Origin: CAYVSF01 sp046482855
GTDB lineage: Bacteria; Bacteroidota; Bacteroidia; Bacteroidales; UBA12077
Direction: 5' to 3'
DNA length: 23,254 nucleotides
Assembly (NCBI GenBank): GCA_046482855.1
Contig: JAWOEH010000067.1
Coordinates: 1 to 23,254 of the forward strand
The notes beneath the pieces are model-generated. The model made no database searches. It was not told the DNA's origin and was given only the letters and a program-made list of their open reading frames with translations. Each line of letters begins with the position of its first letter. Within the stretch, counting starts at the first letter, position 1. The translations under genes were made by a program, and so were the position numbers. Shown here piece after piece: positions 17,049-23,254 of this stretch.

Positions 17049-17576
17049 ATGCAAAGAAAAAACAAACTACGATTATGGCTTCGCCGCATCCATCGCGATG
17101 CAGGCTACTTTGCAGTAGGCATTACGCTGGTTTATGCACTTTCAGGAATTTTTCTTCATCATAAAATGGGGGTGAAAATTACCACAGAAACGCTACAGCT
17201 TTCACCTAAACAAGAATCGGAAGCATTAAAACTGCAATGGGCATCAACGGTCCATTACAAGCCAATTACCTATACAGAAGAGCGAGCCGGAGAAATAGAC
17301 TTTTATTTTCCGGGAGGAACAGGTACCTATAAAAAAAAATCAGGTGCCACATCTTTTGAAACCTATAAAGATCGTCCGTTGGTCAGATTCATGAGCCAGT
17401 TACACGAGAACCAGGTAAAAGGATGGGGTATTATTGCCGACATTTTTGCCTGCGTATTGATATTTTTAGCAATATCGGGGTTATTCATGGTACCCGGAAA
17501 AAATGGTTTCAAGCGCCGGGGAGTTTGGTGGTTTACTGCCGGCATTGGGTTGGTAGTCCTGTTTGTATTCGTTTAA
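17049..17576 (+). CDS. PepSY-associated transmembrane helix protein
   Basis: This 175-residue inner-membrane protein starts with a basic LRLWLRRIHRDAGY segment. It has a first helix (about 18-36, ending FLHHK), a periplasmic portion, the motif LHENQVKGW (about 118-126) and a second helix (about 127-147). A final hydrophobic tail lies at about 159-175. This matches the short PepSY-associated (PepSY_TM) proteins, which in longer relatives are haem-containing or ferric-reductase-like. His15, His37 and His119 are candidate haem ligands. It is the last gene of the block and is closed by a hairpin terminator 24 bases later. A redox or metal-handling role is inferred from family and context only. 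Confidence 0.85.
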   Translation: MQRKNKLRLWLRRIHRDAGYFAVGITLVYALSGIFLHHKMGVKITTETLQLSPKQESEALKLQWASTVHYKPITYTEERAGEIDFYFPGGTGTYKKKSGATSFETYKDRPLVRFMSQLHENQVKGWGIIADIFACVLIFLAISGLFMVPGKNGFKRRGVWWFTAGIGLVVLFVFV

Positions 17577-17599
17577 AGACATAAACCTTTCTATTATCA

Positions 17600-17636
17600 G
17601 GAGGGCTTACATTAAAAGTAGCCCTCCATTTTGTTT
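17600..17636 (+). terminator. Intrinsic terminator ending the eight-gene block
   Basis: GGAGGGCT (17600-17607) pairs with AGCCCTCC (17620-17627); the stem can extend by AC/GT past a bulged T. It is followed by the T-rich ATTTTGTTT. It lies just after the PepSY-associated gene. Confidence 0.8.
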
Positions 17637-17779
17637 CACACTCCCGTAACCCAATTTCCTATACAATAACCTGCCTATACTTGAAATTTATGAACGTATA
17701 ACTATCAATCCCATACCTAAAACCTATTACATAGTAAAAAAAAAGTGCTCATGGACTCCCATTATTGCGTCAATGGTTG

Positions 17780-17787
17780 TAATTTTG
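17780..17787 (+). promoter_or_regulatory. Possible -7 box for the asmA-like gene
   Basis: TAATTTTG matches the Bacteroidota -7 consensus exactly. No TTG occurs at the best -33 distance, so this is a partial promoter match. The predicted transcript start near 17795 would give about 40 bases of leader. Confidence 0.35.
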
Positions 17788-17836
17788 GTACTGAAAGGGT
17801 TTCCCACAGCATCAATACCTGAAAATGCCGAGTACT

Positions 17837-20830
17837 ATGAAAAAAGGATTGAAACGACTTGCCTATATCATGCTTACTTTATTGGCTATCGTCATTGTGT
17901 TATTGGTAGTTGCCAAGCTTTCGGAAAGGAAGATAACACAAATGGCCTTGCGTAAAGTCAGCCGCGATATTGAGGCACCTGTCACCATTCGGGATATCTC
18001 CTTCAACCTGCTGCGTAAATTTCCACTTGCCTCCATCGAGTTGGAAGGCGTAACATTGTGCGGGCAAAGCAATACGTCTTACCCGACAATCCCCGATACG
18101 TTGATGCAGATAGACAAGGCTTATGTCGCAGTTAAATCCATTCCACTCACCAAAGGCATCATTGAGGTGGTAAAAATAGATATTATAAACTCCAGGCTTA
18201 ATTACCAAGTGGATAGCACCGGAATAAGCAACATTGACTTCCTGATGGCTACCGATACCACACAACCTGTCGATACAACTCCCGGGAAACCATTGGACAT
18301 CACATTGACCGATCTTTCCGTTGAAAATTTAACCTGTTATTACAGCGACAGCAGCAATAGCCTTGCTGCCGAAGTTAACATACCTACGCTTCAACTCAGT
18401 GGGAAACTAAGTGGCGAATCAATCGCCGGTTCGGCCCATGGAAATATTCTTCTCTCACATGCCAATATGAAATCAACGCCGCTGCACTTAATGAATGCGA
18501 TGGAACTGAAATTTGATGCCGATTATGCCAACGATTCCATTGTTATTGACCAGATGGAAATGGCATCGGAAGGCGTAAACCTGGCTATTGAAGGCGGTGT
18601 AAAACTGGGCGACACGCTCAAGACAAATTTACTGGTTCAGCAAACCGAATTAAGTTTGCAGTCGCTGGCAAAATACCTGCCCGACAGCCTTATAAAAGCC
18701 TACCAAATAGAATCAGTGGCAGGGAACATACAGTTAGCAGGTACCATCAAAGGAAACTACTCCTCAACCGAAATGCCAAGAGTAACTATGGATATAACTC
18801 TGGACAATGGCCAATTGTCGGCCATGAACTATCCGAGCTTGAAGAACATTTTACTAAGCGGGAAGATCACCAATGGCATATTGCAGAATAACCGAACGAC
18901 CCAAGTAGATTTAACTGCTGTGGCATTTGAGACGCCACAGAGTAAGTTCAGCCTCTCTCTTTCCCTGCTCGATCTGGACAAACCCAAATACAACCTGCAA
19001 ACGCACATGGATGTTGATCTTGCCGAATTTGCTCCTTACATTCCCGATACACTGGTAAATGAACTCTCCGGCAAAATGTTGCTGAAATTTAAAACCCGGG
19101 GTACCATGCCCGACTCTATTAATAATGGTTACATCGATAAGGTTTTAGCAAAAACCGAATCGGCAATTGTTTTTGAGGATGTGCATTTGGTTATGGATTC
19201 CGTGCCCGCCATTCGCCATTTTAACAGCCACCTTGCTTACACACCCGGTAAGCTAAGCATCGATTCGCTATCGATAGCCCTACCCGACTACAAAGTAGCT
19301 ATTCAAAACAGCCGTCTCAGCAGCCAGTTTAGCGGTTCGGTCGACAGCCTGGCAAAGATGCAACTGAACCTTGAGTCTTTTGCCATTTATATGGGCAAAT
19401 CGTCGATATCCGGTGTTTTGGCGGTAGAAAACCTGGAGCATCCAACCTACGATTTGCATACAAAAATCAACATGAATCTGGACGAAATCCGCGATATGTT
19501 GCCCGATACGCTTGTTAACGAGTTAAGTGGTACATTTACAGCTGATATTCAGTCGGCTGCCACCATCCATCCCGATTCAATCGAAAGCAAAATGATGGAA
19601 GTGCTCTTTACTAAAGGCGCTTACAAAGCCGAAATGCAAAACATAAGCGCTGTCCTGCCCGACTACCCCGACTACACAATTGCGGATCTTTCCGGGAAAA
19701 TAGCCTTGGATAGAACAGCACTCACCATAAACAAAACTTCGGGAAGCGCTGCTGGTATCTCTTTTGCAATTGACTCCACCCGCATTAAAAATTTATACGA
19801 AACACAACTGCTGAATCAACCTAAAAAACTGGAAGTGGAGACCCGACTAACCCTTGGCGATTTGGACTACAACCGGTTAATGGCTTTGGTGCCTGCAGAG
19901 GACAGTACCAAAACGCAAGAGCCTACAGAGGCCGAAACTACACCTGCCGCAAATTACACGATGGAAATAAAAGGCGTAGCCAGGATCAACAGCTTCACTT
20001 ACGACTCGGTATACATCAGCAACTTTTCCACACTGTTCAATTTTAGAGATAGTGTTTATACAGTTGATCAATTGCAGTTTGATGCTTTTGGAGGCCATCT
20101 GAACACCTCGGCAAATTATATTATACAGTCAGGGGATAAATCCGTCATTCAAATGCGCAATACTGTTAATAACATGGACATTCATCAACTCCTGGCAGAT
20201 TTTAAAGACTTTGAGGGATTTTATGAGCCAACCATACGCAGTGCAAACATCAGTGGACAACTAACATGTGATTTTTATTCCAGACTGGATATGATTGGCG
20301 ATTCTTTGCTAATGGATGATATGCGCGTACGCGGAGACTTTCACCTAACCAATGGCGGTATTTACGACTTTGAACCGGCTACAGAATTATCCAAAATGAC
20401 CAATCTGAATGAATTGGATAATATACAGTTTAAAGATTTGAGTAGCCAGTTATTCATCTTTCAGGGGGCAATATATGTACCCAAAACCTACATATCAAGC
20501 ACAGCACTAGATATTACAGCATATGGCATGCAGTCCTTCGGAGAGGATTACGAATACCACCTGAAATTGCACTTGAGCGATATACTCATTGGTAAGTCGA
20601 AAAAACTACTGAAGGAACAAGCCAAAACGGGCGATATTGCCGAAGGTGGTGACCGAAACAAAGCCGTTTACTTAATATCTTACAGCAAAGATGGGAAAGC
20701 TAAGAATGGATTTGACAAAAAAAGTCAGCAAAGATTGATGAAAGCTAAGATATTAGGCAGCAACCGCCTGCTAGATTTTCGCTTTCAACCTAAATTATTC
20801 CAATTTAAAACAAATGTGTATCCAAAATAA
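17837..20830 (+). CDS. AsmA family protein
   Basis: This protein of about 997 residues has a single N-terminal membrane anchor (MKKGLKRLAYIML, then ILLVV-rich) and a very long periplasmic beta-rich body. The start of the body is typical of AsmA proteins (VTIRDISFNLLRKFPLASIELEGVTL). The C-terminal part (from about residue 700) matches the AsmA-like C-terminal region, with DQLQFDAFGGHL, ANISGQLTCDFY and LTNGGIYDFEP. AsmA/TamB/YhdP-type proteins form grooves that move lipids to, or organise, the outer membrane. The middle contains repeated modules: LPDSL near 18676, and PDTLVNELSG near 19041 and again near 19502. The ATG at 17837 is chosen because it begins at the basic N-terminus of the anchor; an in-frame ATG at 17825 adds four residues. 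It appears to be a separate unit from the operon upstream, given the terminator at 17600. Confidence 0.9.
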   Translation: MKKGLKRLAYIMLTLLAIVIVLLVVAKLSERKITQMALRKVSRDIEAPVTIRDISFNLLRKFPLASIELEGVTLCGQSNTSYPTIPDTLMQIDKAYVAVKSIPLTKGIIEVVKIDIINSRLNYQVDSTGISNIDFLMATDTTQPVDTTPGKPLDITLTDLSVENLTCYYSDSSNSLAAEVNIPTLQLSGKLSGESIAGSAHGNILLSHANMKSTPLHLMNAMELKFDADYANDSIVIDQMEMASEGVNLAIEGGVKLGDTLKTNLLVQQTELSLQSLAKYLPDSLIKAYQIESVAGNIQLAGTIKGNYSSTEMPRVTMDITLDNGQLSAMNYPSLKNILLSGKITNGILQNNRTTQVDLTAVAFETPQSKFSLSLSLLDLDKPKYNLQTHMDVDLAEFAPYIPDTLVNELSGKMLLKFKTRGTMPDSINNGYIDKVLAKTESAIVFEDVHLVMDSVPAIRHFNSHLAYTPGKLSIDSLSIALPDYKVAIQNSRLSSQFSGSVDSLAKMQLNLESFAIYMGKSSISGVLAVENLEHPTYDLHTKINMNLDEIRDMLPDTLVNELSGTFTADIQSAATIHPDSIESKMMEVLFTKGAYKAEMQNISAVLPDYPDYTIADLSGKIALDRTALTINKTSGSAAGISFAIDSTRIKNLYETQLLNQPKKLEVETRLTLGDLDYNRLMALVPAEDSTKTQEPTEAETTPAANYTMEIKGVARINSFTYDSVYISNFSTLFNFRDSVYTVDQLQFDAFGGHLNTSANYIIQSGDKSVIQMRNTVNNMDIHQLLADFKDFEGFYEPTIRSANISGQLTCDFYSRLDMIGDSLLMDDMRVRGDFHLTNGGIYDFEPATELSKMTNLNELDNIQFKDLSSQLFIFQGAIYVPKTYISSTALDITAYGMQSFGEDYEYHLKLHLSDILIGKSKKLLKEQAKTGDIAEGGDRNKAVYLISYSKDGKAKNGFDKKSQQRLMKAKILGSNRLLDFRFQPKLFQFKTNVYPK

Positions 20831-20883
20831 GTATAATTCGTATATTTAATAGCAATAATTACAAATCTTAAAATTACAGGCAT

Positions 20884-21264
20884 ATGAAAAAGGGACTATT
20901 TGCATTACTATTAATTATCATAGGAAGTACATTAATCTTCAGCATCGGATGTGAAGAAGATACCGAAGAAGTATGTCTTCAAGATGAGATCCAGAGTTGC
21001 TCCTTAGAAGACGGAGGATTCCCTACTGTTACATATTGTTCCCCAGATGGAGAGGAAGGATATTACACTTACAATGGAACAGACTATCCTGATAATGACC
21101 AAGGTATGGTTAAATTATATGCAGATTTAGGTTGCCAGGATGATGATAGTAGCACAACAAAATCGAGTAAAGAATTAAAACAATGTCGAGATTTAGTTAT
21201 AGGTCAACTAATTGCGTTAAAGGAGGAAACGATTATTTTAAGTAGAAACCAGAATCTAAAATAA
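20884..21264 (+). CDS. Small Cys-rich putative lipoprotein
   Basis: This 126-residue protein has a signal peptide ending in a lipobox-like SIGC (Cys23), followed by an acidic EEDTEE stretch that could direct surface display. Five more cysteines (31, 39, 52, 84 and 101) suggest disulphides, and the Tyr/Gly/Asp-rich middle (GYYTYNGTDYPDNDQG) suggests a small compact domain. No family was recognised. It lies 53 bases after the asmA-like gene on the same strand. A TATATTTA sequence near 20841, one base off the -7 consensus, could give it its own promoter. Confidence 0.72.
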   Translation: MKKGLFALLLIIIGSTLIFSIGCEEDTEEVCLQDEIQSCSLEDGGFPTVTYCSPDGEEGYYTYNGTDYPDNDQGMVKLYADLGCQDDDSSTTKSSKELKQCRDLVIGQLIALKEETIILSRNQNLK

Positions 21265-21267
21265 ACA

Positions 21268-21303
21268 GTCTCCTTTATCATTATTGAAAGAGACCAGAAT
21301 TTT
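21268..21303 (+). terminator. Weak hairpin after the small lipoprotein gene
   Basis: GTCTCCTTT and AAAGAGAC, just after the stop at 21264, can pair as an 8-bp stem with one bulged C. The sequence then reads CCAGAATTTTAG, only a poor T-tract. This is a possible weak terminator; the much stronger hairpin at 21374 may be the real end. Confidence 0.35.
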
Positions 21304-21373
21304 AGATGTAAAATCACTAATGCTCGGGTAAAAATTTTCTCCGGACAATCGTGATATGAACTGTGAACAACTA

Positions 21374-21415
21374 ATTACAGCAAACGGCAGGAGATTTCCT
21401 GCCGTTTGTTGTAAT
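21374..21415. repeat. Long near-perfect hairpin between convergent genes
   Basis: A 19-base arm (21374-21392) pairs with 21397-21415 around the loop GATT. The only imperfection is one G opposite T, a G-U pair in plus-strand RNA. The core is CAAACGGCAGGA/TCCTGCCGTTTG. It lies between the plus-strand small lipoprotein gene and the minus-strand thioredoxin gene, as a two-way terminator would, but no T-run follows on either strand. Confidence 0.8.
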
Positions 21416-21487
21416 CTTAGATCTACTAGTAATATTTTATTACTTGATTTATCTCTTTATTTTATTTGGGAAAATTTTTTCACTACA

Positions 21488-22024
21488 TCAGTTCTTTAAC
21501 GAGAAAAAAAAAGACTTTCGCTTTCGCGCTTTCTTTATAGCCTCTTCAATAGCTTCGCCACGAAGATATGTCCCAATAATTTTGCCATCGCCATCAATTA
21601 AAAAGCTTGTGGGTATGCTCTTTACATTGTACATACGTGCAGCCTCGGTCTTCCACCCCTTCATGTCGCCCACATGATAAGGCCATGCCAACTCATCTTT
21701 TGCAATGGCATTTTCCCACATTTCCCTTTTAAAATCCATCGAAACGCTAACAATGGTGAAACCTTCAGCATTTTCAAATGACTCATCCTTGTACTTATGG
21801 TAGAGTTTCACCAACTCGGGATTTTCCTTTCGGCAAGGTTTACACCAGGCAGCCCAAAAATCAACAAGGACCAACGTCCCTCGTAATTCAGATAATTGAA
21901 AATCTTCCCCACTCACCAACACCTGTTCAATTTCCGGTGCTTTGTCGCCCGGTTTTAAAGGTTGGCTAAATACATTCAGTGTTAGCACTGATAATAAACT
22001 AAGCAGCATTAAACATCTCTTCAT
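21488..22024 (-). CDS. TlpA-like thioredoxin-fold thiol-disulphide oxidoreductase
   Basis: This 178-residue exported thioredoxin-like protein has a signal peptide (MKRCLMLLSLLSVLTLNVFSQ), then KPGDKAPEIEQVLVSGEDF, typical of the AhpC/TSA-TlpA family. The active site WCKPC (Cys61 and Cys64) lies in LVDFWAAWCKPC, and the cis-proline is in KSIPTSFLID. It probably reduces or rearranges disulphides in envelope proteins, for example during cytochrome maturation. The ATG at 22024 is preferred over one at 22054: the signal peptide begins there, and the -7 box at 22052-22059 would place the transcript start downstream of 22054. The Lys/Arg-rich C-terminus (KKARKRKSFFFSLKN) is somewhat unusual. It is convergent with the small lipoprotein gene. 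Confidence 0.93.
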   Translation of the reverse strand: MKRCLMLLSLLSVLTLNVFSQPLKPGDKAPEIEQVLVSGEDFQLSELRGTLVLVDFWAAWCKPCRKENPELVKLYHKYKDESFENAEGFTIVSVSMDFKREMWENAIAKDELAWPYHVGDMKGWKTEAARMYNVKSIPTSFLIDGDGKIIGTYLRGEAIEEAIKKARKRKSFFFSLKN

Positions 22025-22051
22025 AATCGAAATCTTACATGTTTTCCTGCG

Positions 22052-22059
22052 CAAATATA
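22052..22059 (-). promoter_or_regulatory. -7 promoter box for the TlpA-like gene
   Basis: On the minus strand this reads TATATTTG, an exact TAnnTTTG match, about 27 bases before the ATG at 22024. No clear -33 TTG is seen at the usual spacing. The predicted start near 22045 gives a leader of about 20 bases. Confidence 0.45.
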
Positions 22060-22274
22060 CGCATTATGCACAGATAGGTTCGTGGTTCATCGCATTTTCT
22101 ATTCATATTCATCTGGTTAAGAGCATAAATCGGCAATTCCCCCTGCAACCCACAAACATAACAAACAATTCAGGTGCAACCCATTTCTTGGTAAGATCGC
22201 TAACCTATTTAAACAATTACGATAATCAACTGTTTTTCAATACAAACTACAACAACTAACAAACTCAATCTTTT

Positions 22275-23254
22275 ATGAAATTTAAACAAATAACCTTAGC
22301 GGTACTCCCTTTCCTTTTGTTATTCCAAGCCTGCAATACCCGGGATAAACCGTCTGTTCCTACATCAAAGCTAGATGTGGTGGCAGCCACCGACCAACAG
22401 TGGACCGGTGTTGCGGTTAGCAGTAAAGGCAAAGTGTTTGTAAACTTTCCCTATTGGACAGAAGAGGCCAACATCAGTGTGGCAGAAATCATCGATGGGG
22501 AGCCAGTAGCCTATCCGTCGCTTGACTGGAACAACCGAAACCGTGCAGAAGCCTTTCAAGCGGTACAATCAGTGGTAATAGATAATGCCGATCGGTTGTG
22601 GGTTCTTGACACCAACAACCCACGTTTTGGGGGCGTCCAAGATCCGGGTCCCAGCCTGTATCAGTTCGATCTTACCAATAATAAAATGGTAAACCGCTAC
22701 ACATTTCCACAGGAGGCCTACACTTCTCAATCCTACTACAACGATGTACGAATAGATGTACAGCAAGAAATAGCCTACATAACCGACTCAGGAGAAGGAG
22801 CTATTGTTGTACTGAACCTGAAAACCGGGAAAGCACGAAGACTCTTAGAGAACCATGCCTCAGTAAAACATGAAACCGATTACCTAATGTGTTCGGGGAA
22901 TAAATGGCAGGGAGCCGTTGATGCCGATGGGATTGCCCTTACACCTGACGGCAAGTGGCTATACTACATAGCATTAAGCAGCCATACACTTTATCGTGCC
23001 CCAACCGATGCATTGCGGGATTCTACCCTGTCCGCAACAGAGCTTGCCAAGGCTGTGGAGAAAGTAATGGCTGTTCCGGCCACCGACGGGATGCTTTTCG
23101 ACAACGAAGGCAACTTGTGGATGGGAGGTCTCGAAAATAATGCCATTAACCAATTAGCAAACAACGGCACACTTTACCGCGTGGTTCAGGATAGCTCCTT
23201 AAAATGGGTAGACTCCTTTTCCCAAATGGGGGATGGTGAAATTTACTTTACCAC
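22275..23254 (+). CDS. Major royal jelly/Yellow-family lipoprotein (L-dopachrome tautomerase-related), 3'-truncated
   Basis: An ATG at 22275 opens a frame that runs to the window end (326 complete codons, no stop), so the C-terminus is missing. The signal peptide ends in the lipobox FQAC (Cys17). The rest matches bacterial members of the major royal jelly protein/Yellow family: WTGVAVSSKGKVFVNFPYW, then VIDNADRLWVLDT, SYYNDVRID, AYITDSGEGAIVVLNLKTG, DGIALTPDGKWLYY and LYRAPTDAL. These are six-bladed propellers. The family includes insect Yellow proteins linked to dopachrome conversion, but bacterial function is not established. It diverges from the TlpA-like gene across about 250 bases; I saw no clear plus-strand promoter there. 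Confidence 0.9.
   Translation, partial: MKFKQITLAVLPFLLLFQACNTRDKPSVPTSKLDVVAATDQQWTGVAVSSKGKVFVNFPYWTEEANISVAEIIDGEPVAYPSLDWNNRNRAEAFQAVQSVVIDNADRLWVLDTNNPRFGGVQDPGPSLYQFDLTNNKMVNRYTFPQEAYTSQSYYNDVRIDVQQEIAYITDSGEGAIVVLNLKTGKARRLLENHASVKHETDYLMCSGNKWQGAVDADGIALTPDGKWLYYIALSSHTLYRAPTDALRDSTLSATELAKAVEKVMAVPATDGMLFDNEGNLWMGGLENNAINQLANNGTLYRVVQDSSLKWVDSFSQMGDGEIYFT

Noticed and set aside
21942..22259. A 105-codon plus-strand frame ahead of the Yellow-family gene
   Set aside because: It begins antisense to the TlpA-like signal peptide, and its tail is low-complexity Asn/Tyr-rich translation of AT-rich spacer.

Overview
The window looks like chromosomal DNA of a Bacteroidota bacterium, most likely in or near the Bacteroidales/Marinilabiliales. 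The evidence is a SusC-type TonB receptor with an N-terminal carboxypeptidase-regulatory-like domain, several lipoproteins, DUF families largely confined to Bacteroidota, no evident Shine-Dalgarno sites, and promoter boxes fitting the TAnnTTTG (-7) consensus of this phylum. No rRNA, tRNA, CRISPR array, insertion sequence or phage gene was recognised.

Layout. (1) Positions 1-3152 (+) hold the 3' part of a tricorn-like S41 peptidase with PD40 propeller repeats, a PDZ domain and a C-terminal protease domain. It is truncated by the window edge. (2) A symmetric terminator hairpin at 3172-3204 lies before a convergent 1362-residue SNF2-family ATPase (3368-7456, -). (3) Positions 7457-7978 form a divergent spacer of about 520 bases with promoter elements at each end and no recognisable gene. 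(4) Positions 7979-17576 (+) hold eight same-strand genes: TonB-dependent receptor, DUF4876 lipoprotein, DUF6850 outer-membrane barrel, ABC ATPase, ABC permease, DUF4857 membrane protein, OB-fold-like lipoprotein and a short PepSY-associated membrane protein. A promoter precedes the first and a terminator follows the last (about 17600-17636). (5) Positions 17837-20830 (+) encode a large AsmA-family protein, followed by a small Cys-rich lipoprotein (20884-21264). (6) A TlpA-like thioredoxin lies on the minus strand (21488-22024). (7) A lipoprotein of the major royal jelly protein/Yellow family (L-dopachrome tautomerase-related) starts at 22275 and runs off the window.

The eight-gene block is the most interesting part. 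It spans the envelope from outer membrane (receptor, barrel, surface or periplasmic lipoproteins) to inner membrane (ABC pair, three-helix DUF4857 protein, PepSY helix protein). A TonB receptor together with a PepSY-type His-containing membrane protein is reminiscent of Bacteroidota metal or haem acquisition loci. The substrate cannot be read from the sequence, and most members carry only DUF names. Family names were assigned by recognising sequence patterns, without database searches.
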